Assembly (NCBI RefSeq): GCF_902501965.1
Contig: NZ_CABWID010000010.1
Location: forward strand, 310,001-374,000
DNA: 64,000 nucleotides
Direction of reading: 5' to 3'
Source of the DNA: Collinsella sp. AK_207A
Lineage (GTDB): Bacteria; Actinomycetota; Coriobacteriia; Coriobacteriales; Coriobacteriaceae
Below are positions 22,223 through 29,321 of the stretch, in pieces; positions within the stretch are counted from its first letter, which is position 1, and the number at the start of each line of letters is the position of its first letter. Position numbers and translations under genes: made by a program. The notes under the pieces were generated by a model. That model saw only the letters and a list, made by a program, of their open reading frames with translations, did not search any database and was not told where the DNA came from.

Positions 22223-22996
22223 TTATCGCTTGGCGTTCTTGCGACGGCGCGTGCGGCGCGGGGCGCAGGCGGTGGCGCGCGCGATGTGGCGTGTCTTGAC
22301 GGCCACCTGGTGCAGGTCCACCTCGGTGGGAGAGAGGATGTTGTAGCGCAGCGAGAGCCAGCGCAGCAGCATGGTCACCGCCACGCAGACCACGAGCGCG
22401 GTGATGTTGGACACCATGCCGGTTTCCAGAAGCGCCACGTAGGTTGCCGCGCCCGCGATGCAGGCGATGGCGTAGAGGTTCCCGCGCTGGAAGATGTAGG
22501 GCGTCTCGCCCACGCAGATGTCGCGGATCATGCCGCCGCCCACGCCGGTGAAGAACCCCATCATCACCGCTACGAGCGGATCAAAGCCGTAGACCAGCGC
22601 TTTGTCCGCACCGGTGGCGGCGTAGAGTCCCACGGCAAAGATGTCGAGGATCGCGATGAGCCGGTCTTGGTCGGCCACGAAGCGCGGAAACAGGAACACG
22701 ATGCCCGCCGTGGCGATGGCGATAGGCAGGGCGAGCGGCTGGTTCAGGATGTAGACGTCGCCCACCTGCAGGATTATGTCGCGCAGCAGACCGCCGCCGA
22801 GCGAGCACACCACGGCGAGCCCCACCGAGCCGATGAGGTCGAGGTTGCGGTCCCGTGCGGCGAGCGCGCCGCCGATGCTCGCCGCGACAACCGCGATCAT
22901 TTCCAGCTGGATGGGCACGGAGACCGGCGCGTCCGCGATGCATCTGGAGAGGGAGACGGCCAGGGTGACCGGTATCGATACTGCTCCGAGCGTCAT
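22223..22996 (-). CDS. TRIC / UPF0126 family membrane protein (YicG/YadS-like)
   Basis: A 257-residue protein on the - strand with AAAGGAG just upstream of its ATG (complement of 22994-22996). It has about seven hydrophobic helices in two internal repeats, each with the family motif GGG..RDI: GGGLLRDI and GGGMIRDI. This is the signature of the bacterial relatives of trimeric intracellular cation channels, so a monovalent cation (K+/Na+) channel is the known role of relatives; the physiological role here is unknown. The C-terminus is unusually basic (RRTRRRKNAKR). It is convergent with typA; the hairpin-rich stretch 22184-22219 between them may stop transcription. Confidence 0.88.
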   Translation of the reverse strand: MTLGAVSIPVTLAVSLSRCIADAPVSVPIQLEMIAVVAASIGGALAARDRNLDLIGSVGLAVVCSLGGGLLRDIILQVGDVYILNQPLALPIAIATAGIVFLFPRFVADQDRLIAILDIFAVGLYAATGADKALVYGFDPLVAVMMGFFTGVGGGMIRDICVGETPYIFQRGNLYAIACIAGAATYVALLETGMVSNITALVVCVAVTMLLRWLSLRYNILSPTEVDLHQVAVKTRHIARATACAPRRTRRRKNAKR

Positions 22997-23110
22997 CCGC
23001 GTCTCCTTTGGGCTGCGATCCGTACTTCAAAACGGCATCATCTTACACGTCCTGCCGGCGCGCGATTCCGCATTCTGAACTGCACATTCCGCGTAGTTGA
23101 AAATACGGGC

Positions 23111-23138
23111 TTGCGCACGGCGCGGTATCCGGTACAAT
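23111..23138 (+). promoter_or_regulatory. Promoter of the tRNA-Ser pair
   Basis: TTGCGC (23111-23116), 16-bp spacer, TACAAT (23133-23138), ending 16 bases before the mature tRNA. Confidence 0.65.
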
Positions 23139-23154
23139 AGCCGATGCTACATGA

Positions 23155-23245
23155 GGAGAGTTGTCCGAGTGGCCGAAGGAGCACGATTGGAAATCGTGTA
23201 GGCGCCAAAAGCGTCTCCAGGGTTCAAATCCCTGACTCTCCGCCA
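23155..23245 (+). tRNA. tRNA-Ser (anticodon GGA)
   Basis: Acceptor GGAGAGT pairs with ACTCTCC (23235-23241), followed by discriminator G and an encoded CCA. The anticodon stem CACGA/TCGTG frames the loop TTGGAAA with anticodon GGA (23189-23191). The long variable arm (GGCGCCAAAAGCGTC region) and the T-loop GGTTCAAATCC are typical of class II tRNA-Ser. Confidence 0.97.
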
Positions 23246-23298
23246 GTACCTTTCCGCGGCGTGTCCCACTCTTTGGGCGCGCCGCGTTCACCCCAAGC

Positions 23299-23389
23299 GG
23301 AGGGGTGGCAGAGTGGTTGAATGCGGCGGTCTCGAAAACCGTTTACGGGTGTTCCCCGTACGAGGGTTCGAATCCCTCCTCCTCCGCCA
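23299..23389 (+). tRNA. tRNA-Ser (anticodon CGA)
   Basis: Acceptor GGAGGGG pairs with CTCCTCC (one G-U), with discriminator G and encoded CCA. The loop CTCGAAA carries anticodon CGA (23333-23335). The long variable arm (TACGGGTGTTCCCCGTA) marks it as class II tRNA-Ser. It lies 53 bases after the tRNA-Ser(GGA) and is probably cotranscribed; a T-rich stretch follows. Confidence 0.97.
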
Positions 23390-23477
23390 GTTTTCCTTTT
23401 CAACAGCTTCATCGCCGCGTTTGTGAGCTGCTGACGTTTTGCCGCAGCCGCCGTTCGACCGTTAATTGCGGAGACGT

Positions 23478-23509
23478 TACGTTCGCGGCGCATCGCGAAC
23501 GTATACACT
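23478..23509 (+). promoter_or_regulatory. 10-bp inverted repeat overlapping a putative -10: candidate operator
   Basis: TACGTTCGCG (23478-23487) and CGCGAACGTA (23494-23503) are perfect complements separated by GCGCAT. The right arm runs into TATACACT (23502-23509), which could serve as a -10 element 27 bases before the next start. Its position suggests a dimeric repressor site for the following two genes. As RNA it would form a stable hairpin instead. Confidence 0.5.
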
Positions 23510-23535
23510 GCTTTCATGAACACGGAAGGAGCGAT

Positions 23536-24087
23536 ATGTTCAAGACCGATATGTCCACAACCGAGGTCATGCTGACCGATTCCCAGCGCACCGCCCTCGA
23601 TCATGCGCTGGCCGATGCGCGCGAGTGCCTGGAGCGCGACGGCGGCATGTGCCCGTTCAGCGTACTCTGCACCTCGGATGGCTTTGTGGTAACCGATCAT
23701 CCCGGCGAGGGCGCGGACGATATCTACAACTCGGTGCGCGCCCTGCTGGCGCAGGAGCTGCCCGAGGCCTACGTGCTGTGCTACGACGGATTCGTGGACC
23801 TTGATTCTGGCAGGATTGACGCCATCGTGTGCGAGATCGCCCGCCGCGGCGAGGCCTTTGCCACGTTGCTCGCGCAGGTCTACGAGGTGGAAGACGGCGT
23901 CTATCACTTTGCCGACGCGCCCGCTTCTGCCGGCACGGCCAAGCCGCTCTATCCGCGCGGCACCAAGCCCATCGTGTCCGGCCTGGTGGAACAGGCGAGC
24001 GAGCGCGCGGAAGACGCTTCGGGCGGGGATGCAAACGAACAAGACGGAGAGCGGGAAAACGCCCCCGCGCAGGAAGTTGAGGAGTAG
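23536..24087 (+). CDS. Unknown 183-residue cytoplasmic protein
   Basis: ATG 23536 follows GGAAGGA; the frame is open further upstream only because it runs through the tRNA gene. The protein has no signal or membrane segment. Residues 15-130 look like a compact alpha/beta domain (CPFSVLCTSDGFVVTDH, ELPEAYVLCYDGFVD); the tail from about 155 is acidic and low in complexity (ASERAEDASGGDANEQDG). I do not recognise a family. The next gene starts four bases after the stop, so the two are translated as a pair, and this protein may partner the multi-spanning membrane protein encoded there. Confidence 0.75.
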   Translation: MFKTDMSTTEVMLTDSQRTALDHALADARECLERDGGMCPFSVLCTSDGFVVTDHPGEGADDIYNSVRALLAQELPEAYVLCYDGFVDLDSGRIDAIVCEIARRGEAFATLLAQVYEVEDGVYHFADAPASAGTAKPLYPRGTKPIVSGLVEQASERAEDASGGDANEQDGERENAPAQEVEE

Positions 24088-24091
24088 GGGC

Positions 24092-25246
24092 ATGGGAAGT
24101 CACGTTCTGGGGTTTAAGTCGTCGTGGGAGATGCTCACGCGCGATAAAGGCTGGATCAAGCCGGTCATGGTGCTTGCGATCGTGGGAATCATTCCCGTGG
24201 TGGGGCAGATCGCGCTGCTGGGCTACGGCTTTGAGTGGGCGCGCCTGACCGCGTGGGGCGTGGACTCCGCGCCCAAGCAGTCCAACGTGCAGGTTGGCAA
24301 GATCATGCGAACGGGTGGCATAGCCTTCTTGGTGGGCCTCAGCATGGCGGTCATCCTCGCCATCATCGAGACGATCGTTTTTGGTTCCGGCAACGTGCTG
24401 CTCGCGTTCCCGGGCACGGCCGGCTTCGCCGAGTTGTTCAACCGGTCCACGAGCGTTGCGGGTGCGCCCTCCTCGTTCGTGAGCACGGTGGTGAGCCTGC
24501 CCATCGGCACCTTCTTCTCAATCGCGATGATGCGTGCCACCATCTATGACGGTTTTGTTGCCGGCTGGCGTGTGGATCGTCTGGGCCAGATGATCGGGCG
24601 CGATCCCAAGGGGTTCGTGCAGCTGTGCGTGGTCTCGATCCTCACGGGGCTGGTGAATTGGGTGTATGGCGTGTTGCTGGGCGCCGTCATGGGCGTCATG
24701 CTCCTGGGTAGCTTCATCGGCGTGGTCTCTGCCTCCGCTATGGCGGGTTCCGTCGAGGGCGTGCAGGGTATTGTGATGGCGTTTCTGCAGATGGGCCCGG
24801 CCACGGCCCTGGTGTTCCTGATTGTGATCATCGCGCTGGCGTTCGTGGGTGCGTGCGTGGGCATTGCCATGGAGCTCGTGAGCATCAACGCCGTGGGCCA
24901 GTGGTTCTGCCGTTTCGACCTGGCGCGTTGGGGCGAGTCCGCCGACCCGCTGCCCGATGGCGTGCCGCTGGACTTTGGCCAGGGCGCCTCGGGATGGAAT
25001 GCGCCGGCGCCGACGAACCCCGCGCGGGATCAGCAGACCGTGGTTGCCGCGCCGGCCGTGGATGCATCCGAGCCGGCGGGTGCCCCTGAGCCGGCGGCGG
25101 AGCCGACGGTCGAGCCCGCCGCGCCCGAGACAAGCCCCTCACCTGCGGAGGCGCCCGCTGAGGCGGATGCCGGCGAGTCTGCTCCGAGCGAGGAGGCGGC
25201 CCAGGACACCGCCGGCGAGCCCCACGAGGACTCGCCCTTCTCGTAA
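24092..25246 (+). CDS. DUF4013-like multi-spanning membrane protein with acidic Pro/Ala tail
   Basis: A 384-residue protein; ATG 24092 sits behind GGAGTAGGGG, which overlaps the stop of the previous gene. About five or six hydrophobic helices occupy residues 20-260 (first VMVLAIVGIIPVVGQIALLGY). The N-terminal WEMLTRDKGWIKPVM followed by GYGFEWAR is like DUF4013 proteins, whose function is unknown. From about 290 the chain is a disordered Pro/Ala/Glu tail (EPAAEPTVEPAAPE). A strong terminator follows. The assignment rests on motif resemblance and topology. Confidence 0.75.
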   Translation: MGSHVLGFKSSWEMLTRDKGWIKPVMVLAIVGIIPVVGQIALLGYGFEWARLTAWGVDSAPKQSNVQVGKIMRTGGIAFLVGLSMAVILAIIETIVFGSGNVLLAFPGTAGFAELFNRSTSVAGAPSSFVSTVVSLPIGTFFSIAMMRATIYDGFVAGWRVDRLGQMIGRDPKGFVQLCVVSILTGLVNWVYGVLLGAVMGVMLLGSFIGVVSASAMAGSVEGVQGIVMAFLQMGPATALVFLIVIIALAFVGACVGIAMELVSINAVGQWFCRFDLARWGESADPLPDGVPLDFGQGASGWNAPAPTNPARDQQTVVAAPAVDASEPAGAPEPAAEPTVEPAAPETSPSPAEAPAEADAGESAPSEEAAQDTAGEPHEDSPFS

Positions 25247-25257
25247 CCTCCACAACG

Positions 25258-25305
25258 ATGCGCCCCGCACGGTTAAACGGTCGCGGGGCGCATGTAGTCC
25301 TTGTG
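25258..25305 (+). terminator. Terminator hairpin after the DUF4013-like gene
   Basis: Perfect 11-bp stem ATGCGCCCCGC / GCGGGGCGCAT (25258-25268 and 25283-25293), followed by a T-rich but interrupted stretch. Confidence 0.75.
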
Positions 25306-25598
25306 GTTTCATCCGCGTGTTATCCGGTTGAATACCCTGTACGCGCCCTGTCTGAGCTGCCCGGTTCAGATGGGGCGTAGTTGTATGGAAGCGCTGGCTG
25401 AGATTGGGTAGACATTTGGTTCAGAACGTGTCCGTGGCGTATGCCATAGTGGTGGCGCTAAGGAAAATGTGGATGTCATGAGGGTGGAACAGCAAGGTCG
25501 TCAAGAGCAGCCGCGGCATGGGCTATACTATGTCGGTCTTTTCCTGCTCCGGGCGCACCTTCACGACCCGGGGCCTTATGCCCAGAGGAGGTGACAAT
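25306..25598 (+). promoter_or_regulatory. Leader and promoter region of rpsF-ssb-rpsR-rplI
   Basis: No gene was seen. TATACT (25524-25529) is a good -10 element but its -35 is poor. That start would give a leader of about 65 bases, ending in AGGAGGTGA before rpsF. The leader contains short GC stems but no S6:S18-binding motif that I could identify with confidence. Confidence 0.45.
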
Positions 25599-25895
25599 AT
25601 GAAGGCTTATGAACTGCTGTTCTTCGTCGACCCGGCTCTCGATCCCGAGACTCGCCTCGCCGTCATGAAGCGTATCGACACCACGATCGCTGAGGGCAAG
25701 GGCACCGTCGACAACGTTGACGACTGGGGCAAGCGCAAGCTCGCGTATGCCATCGACAAGCTCGTCGAGGGCGATTACACCCTCATCAACTTCCACGCAG
25801 ACCCCTCCACGATCGCCGAGCTCGATCGTGTGCTCCGCATCACCGACGCTGTGGTGCGCCACATGATCGTCCGCCGCGAGGACATCAAGGAGTAG
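25599..25895 (+). CDS. rpsF: 30S ribosomal protein S6
   Basis: A 98-residue protein starting at ATG 25599 behind AGGAGGTGAC. MKAYELLFFVDP, WGKRKLAYAI and the C-terminal VRRED match bacterial S6, which pairs with S18 on the 30S platform. First gene of the conserved rpsF-ssb-rpsR-rplI cluster; 50 bases separate it from ssb. Confidence 0.97.
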   Translation: MKAYELLFFVDPALDPETRLAVMKRIDTTIAEGKGTVDNVDDWGKRKLAYAIDKLVEGDYTLINFHADPSTIAELDRVLRITDAVVRHMIVRREDIKE

Positions 25896-25945
25896 GTGTA
25901 ATGGAAGTGCGGGCCCTGCGCCCGTCAGAGAGGTAGGGAACGAGC

Positions 25946-26434
25946 ATGAGCATCAACCGAGTTCTTATTTCGGGCAACCTGACGCGCGACCCCGAGCTGC
26001 GCGCGACCGCCGGTGGCACGCAGGTGCTGTCGTTCGGCGTGGCCGTGAACGACCGCCGTCGCAACCCGCAGACCAACGAGTGGGAGGACTACCCCAACTT
26101 CGTGGACTGCACCATGTTCGGCAACCGCGCCGAGGCCGTCGCCCGGTACCTCTCCAAGGGTTCCAAGGTCGCGATCGAGGGCAAGCTTCGCTACAGCTCC
26201 TGGGAGCGCGACGGCCAGCGCCGCAGCAAGCTCGAGGTCATCGTCGATGAAATCGAGTTCCTGTCGCGCGGCCAGCAGGGCACAGGCCAGGGTGGCTACG
26301 GTGGTGGCTACGGCAACCAGGGCGGTGGGTACGCTCCGCAGCAGCAGGGCTACGCCGCACCCGCTCCTCAGCCGGCGCCCGCGCCGCAGATGCCTCCCGT
26401 GGCCGACGTCTACGACAAGGACATCCCGTTCTAG
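25946..26434 (+). CDS. ssb: Single-stranded DNA-binding protein
   Basis: A 162-residue protein. The OB fold covers about 1-110 (MSINRVLISGNLTRDPELR, NPQTNEWEDYPNFVDC, LEVIVDEIEFL). A flexible Gly/Gln/Pro linker follows, ending in the acidic tip DKDIPF that recruits replication and repair proteins. Placement between rpsF and rpsR is the usual one for the housekeeping SSB. Confidence 0.97.
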   Translation: MSINRVLISGNLTRDPELRATAGGTQVLSFGVAVNDRRRNPQTNEWEDYPNFVDCTMFGNRAEAVARYLSKGSKVAIEGKLRYSSWERDGQRRSKLEVIVDEIEFLSRGQQGTGQGGYGGGYGNQGGGYAPQQQGYAAPAPQPAPAPQMPPVADVYDKDIPF

Positions 26435-26480
26435 CCCTCGGGCTTAACGGGTGTTCCGCACTTATTGAAAGGCTTATGAC

Positions 26481-26753
26481 ATGGCTAATGATTATTCTTC
26501 ACGTCAGCCGCGTCGCAAGTACTGCCAGTTCTGCAAGGAGAACACCGAGTACATCGATTACAAGGATACGCAGCTCCTTCGCAAGTACACGACTGATCGC
26601 GGCAAGATCAAGCCGCGCCGTGTGACCGGCGCTTGCACGCAGCACCAGCACGACATCGCGAACGCCATCAAGCGCGCTCGTGAGATGGCGCTGCTTCCGT
26701 ACACCGTCCCCGTGGTTTCCTCCCGTGGCAACCGCAACCGCGATCGCGACTAG
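26481..26753 (+). CDS. rpsR: 30S ribosomal protein S18
   Basis: A 90-residue protein. It has C15-x-x-C18 and C52-x-x-H55, a possible zinc-binding arrangement of the C+ type of S18, plus the conserved [13 protein letters not shown] and ALLPY. It binds the 30S platform with S6. Twelve bases separate its stop from rplI. Confidence 0.96.
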   Translation: MANDYSSRQPRRKYCQFCKENTEYIDYKDTQLLRKYTTDRGKIKPRRVTGACTQHQHDIANAIKRAREMALLPYTVPVVSSRGNRNRDRD

Positions 26754-26765
26754 GAGGGGAACGCA

Positions 26766-27296
26766 ATGAAGGTCATTCTTCTTGATGAGATCAAGGGCAA
26801 GGGCGGCGAGGGCGACGTTATCGACGTTGCGCAGGGCTACGCCGAGAACTGCCTCATCCCTAAGAAGCTCGCCGTGGCTGCCACCAAGGGCAACCTGAAG
26901 CAGCTCGAGGAGCGTCGCAACAACATCGCCAAGCGCGAGGAGGTGCGTCTGGCCACGGCCAACGCCACCAAGGAGCAGCTTGCCGACAAGGCCGTCACCG
27001 TGGATGTCAAGGTGGGCGACGAAGGCGTGCTCTTCGGCTCCGTCACCGCCGCGATGATTGCCGACGCCATCAAGGACCAGCTGGGTGTTGAGGTCGACCG
27101 CAAGCGTGTCGAGCTCGGCAAGCCCATCAAGGTCGCTGGTAGCTACCAGGTCGAGATCTCGCTCTACCGCGATATCAAGGCCGAGGTCACCGTGCTCGTG
27201 GGCGTTGAGGCCCTCGAGGAGGAGGCCGCTCCCGAGGAGGTCGTCGACGTCGAGGTCGAGGCTTCCGCCGAGGAGACCGCCGAGGACGCCGAGTAG
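26766..27296 (+). CDS. rplI: 50S ribosomal protein L9 with acidic C-terminal extension
   Basis: A 176-residue protein starting MKVILLDEIKGKGGEGDVI, with the N-terminal rRNA-binding domain, the long connecting helix and the C-terminal domain (FGSVTAAMIADAI). Usual L9 is about 148-150 residues. This one adds some 25 residues that are almost all Glu/Asp/Ala/Val (EEEAAPEEVVDVEVEASAEE). A terminator follows directly, so it is the last gene of its operon. Confidence 0.96.
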   Translation: MKVILLDEIKGKGGEGDVIDVAQGYAENCLIPKKLAVAATKGNLKQLEERRNNIAKREEVRLATANATKEQLADKAVTVDVKVGDEGVLFGSVTAAMIADAIKDQLGVEVDRKRVELGKPIKVAGSYQVEISLYRDIKAEVTVLVGVEALEEEAAPEEVVDVEVEASAEETAEDAE

Positions 27297-27320
27297 GCTC
27301 GTCTGAGGTTTCGCTTTCGT

Positions 27321-27359
27321 GATCGCGCCGTGTCGCTCAGAGGCACGGCGCGATTTTTG
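27321..27359 (+). terminator. Rho-independent terminator after rplI
   Basis: Perfect 11-bp stem ATCGCGCCGTG / CACGGCGCGAT followed by TTTTTG. Confidence 0.9.
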
Positions 27360-27766
27360 TTGGCTGGCTGTCGTTCTGCGCGCAACTGGTCAAAATTCAC
27401 CGCGGTGGAGCGCAGAGCTGGGGAAAACCGTTATCAAGCAGGGCGGGGCGGGAACGGCCGAGTGAATCCTGAACACCCTCGCTATGCTGCGGCTTTGTAC
27501 GTAATGCGCTAAAACAGCCTTCACTACCTGCGCATTCACGAAACCATCACAGGTATGTTGGAGCGATACCACCCCGTCTACATAGGCTTTCCGCACGTCA
27601 GAGCTTTGTAAGGTGGGCTGTGGAAAACTATTTTCTTGCGCGGCAAAAAATGTGGAAAGTGTTGAAAAGCATCGTTTGCGCAGGGGAGCGCGGGCATGTT
27701 TTTCCCCAAGCGGCAGTGGATTAACAAAACCGCATGACAGAGCCTTGACATTTGCACTTGACACGC
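27360..27766. other. Unexplained 400-bp AT-richer intergenic region before dnaB
   Basis: No recognised gene. It contains an inverted repeat (27500-27509 / 27530-27540, AATGCGC with GCGCATT), two TGTGGAAA motifs (27620-27628, 27652-27660), TGTTGAAAA (27661-27669) and AGTGGATTA near 27715, all near matches to DnaA boxes. Two TTGACA hexamers lie at 27745-27750 and 27758-27763. A - strand frame of 124 codons (27390-27764) has no ribosome site or recognisable domain. Confidence 0.5.
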
Positions 27767-27795
27767 TTGGCGGAGTTTTCCGGATGCCCTACCAT
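27767..27795 (+). promoter_or_regulatory. Candidate dnaB promoter with 12-bp palindrome over the -10
   Basis: TTGGCG (27767-27772), 17-bp spacer, TACCAT (27790-27795). The -10 lies inside the perfect palindrome CTACCATGGTAG (27789-27800), a possible operator. Confidence 0.4.
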
Positions 27796-27800
27796 GGTAG

Positions 27801-27823
27801 CCCCGCCGATGCTGGCGGGGTTT
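27801..27823 (+). promoter_or_regulatory. Hairpin with short T run in the dnaB leader
   Basis: CCCCGCC-GATGCT-GGCGGGG followed by TTT, 34 bases before the dnaB start. It resembles a small terminator or attenuator, or simply a structured 5' end. Confidence 0.45.
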
Positions 27824-27856
27824 CCAACGCATGATGCATGGCATGAAAGGAGCGGC

Positions 27857-29251
27857 ATGGACGCTTCGACCGATTCCTCTTGGGGCGCCTCCGGCGTGCT
27901 CGAGCGCGGCGCGCGCCTGACGCCGCCCAACAATACCGAGGCCGAGGCCAACGTGCTCGCCGCCATGATGCTGTCCCGCGAGGTGGTCGAGGGCGCCCTG
28001 GTGGAGCTTTTGCCTGATGACTTCTACCGGCCGGCGCACAAGACGCTCTTCCTCGCCATGCACGAGATGTACGACAAGAACGTCCCTATCGACGCCATCT
28101 CGCTCGTCGACTACCTCACGTCTATCGAGAAACTCGAGGCCGTGGGCGGCGAGGCGTACATCCTCGAGCTCATGGGTAACACGCTCGCGCTGGTGAACTG
28201 GCAGCACCATGCCGGCATCGTGCGGCGCGATGCCATGCTGCGCGAGATCATCGGCGCCACCAACCAGATCAACGCGCTCGCCTACAACGCGCCCACCGAT
28301 ACCAAGGAGGTCATCGAGCGCGCGGAGAGTATGCTGCTCTCGGTGACGGCCCGCGAGGTCAAGAGCTCCTACAAGTCGCTTTCGACCTTTATGGAGGAGG
28401 CCTACGCCGAAGCCGAGGAGGCTTGCCAGGCGGGCGGTATCGCCCAGGGCGTCCCCACGGGATTCCCGAGCCTGGACGGCATGCTCATGGGCCTGCGTCC
28501 CGGCCAGCTGATCATCATCGGCGCGCGTCCCGCCGTGGGTAAGACCTCGTTCGCGCTGAACCTGGCCCTGAACGCGGCTGCCGAGGGTTATACCGTGGCC
28601 TTCTTCTCGCTCGAGATGAGCGGCAAGGAGATCGCGCAGCGCTTTATCTGCGCGCACGCCCAGATCAACATGTCCAACTTCCGCACTGGCAAGATTTCGC
28701 CGCAGGAGTGGGTCAACATCAACGAGGCCACCGCGGAGCTCTCGCAGCTGGACATCCTCATCGACGACACGCCCGGCACCACGGTGACCGAGATTCGCGC
28801 CAAGGCGCGCCGCATGACGCACAACAAGGAGAAGTCCATCATCATCTTGGACTACCTGCAGCTCGTGAACCCGCCTGCCGGGCGCCGTGCCGAAAGCCGC
28901 GCCGTCGAGGTATCGGAGATGAGCCGTGGCCTCAAGATCATGGCCAAGGAGCTCGAGGTGCCGCTGATCGCGCTGTCGCAGCTCTCGCGTCAGGTTGAAA
29001 GCCGTACCGGCAAGCGTCCGCAGCTCTCCGACCTGCGCGAATCGGGTTCGATCGAGCAGGACGCCGACATTGTCATGTTTCTGGACCGCTCGAGTTCCGA
29101 GCAGGAGGCGGCCCGCGACGACCGCCCGGGCGAGGGCATCACGCGCATCGTGCTCGCCAAGAACCGTTCCGGCCCCATCGGCGACGTGGACCTCGTCTTC
29201 CTGCCTTCCAGCACGAAGTTCTTCGAGTTGGAGAAGGATGCCGAGCAGTAG
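27857..29251 (+). CDS. dnaB: Replicative DNA helicase DnaB
   Basis: A 464-residue hexameric helicase. ATG 27857 follows AAAGGAG. The N-terminal primase-interaction domain covers about 20-125 (NTEAEANVLAAMM); the RecA-like domain begins near 190 (GVPTGFPSLDGMLMGL). Walker A is GARPAVGKTS, Walker B IIILDYLQL, and the arginine-finger region SRQVESRTGKRP/LRESGSIEQDAD is intact. No intein is present. Its place after rplI is common, although it has its own leader here. Confidence 0.97.
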   Translation: MDASTDSSWGASGVLERGARLTPPNNTEAEANVLAAMMLSREVVEGALVELLPDDFYRPAHKTLFLAMHEMYDKNVPIDAISLVDYLTSIEKLEAVGGEAYILELMGNTLALVNWQHHAGIVRRDAMLREIIGATNQINALAYNAPTDTKEVIERAESMLLSVTAREVKSSYKSLSTFMEEAYAEAEEACQAGGIAQGVPTGFPSLDGMLMGLRPGQLIIIGARPAVGKTSFALNLALNAAAEGYTVAFFSLEMSGKEIAQRFICAHAQINMSNFRTGKISPQEWVNINEATAELSQLDILIDDTPGTTVTEIRAKARRMTHNKEKSIIILDYLQLVNPPAGRRAESRAVEVSEMSRGLKIMAKELEVPLIALSQLSRQVESRTGKRPQLSDLRESGSIEQDADIVMFLDRSSSEQEAARDDRPGEGITRIVLAKNRSGPIGDVDLVFLPSSTKFFELEKDAEQ

Positions 29252-29277
29252 TCGGCGGTGGTGGCGCGCGCGGCCAC

Positions 29278-29301
29278 TATAATAGAGGGGTTGACTCAAC
29301 C
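29278..29301 (+). promoter_or_regulatory. purA -10 element and adjacent 13-bp palindrome
   Basis: TATAAT (29278-29283) is a perfect -10, though the -35 is poor. Six bases later, GGTTGACTCAACC (29289-29301) is a perfect palindrome around a central C, covering the expected transcription start. It is placed like a repressor operator. Confidence 0.5.
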
Positions 29302-29321
29302 ACAAGGCAAGGAGCTGGGCC

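Noticed and set aside
23305-23535. Upstream extension of the unknown protein through the second tRNA-Ser
   Set aside because: The frame is open by chance across the tRNA; the ribosome site GGAAGGA supports ATG 23536.
27620-27669. Chromosomal replication origin
   Set aside because: The motifs are imperfect DnaA boxes, few in number, and no dnaA or dnaN gene is adjacent; kept only as a weak observation.
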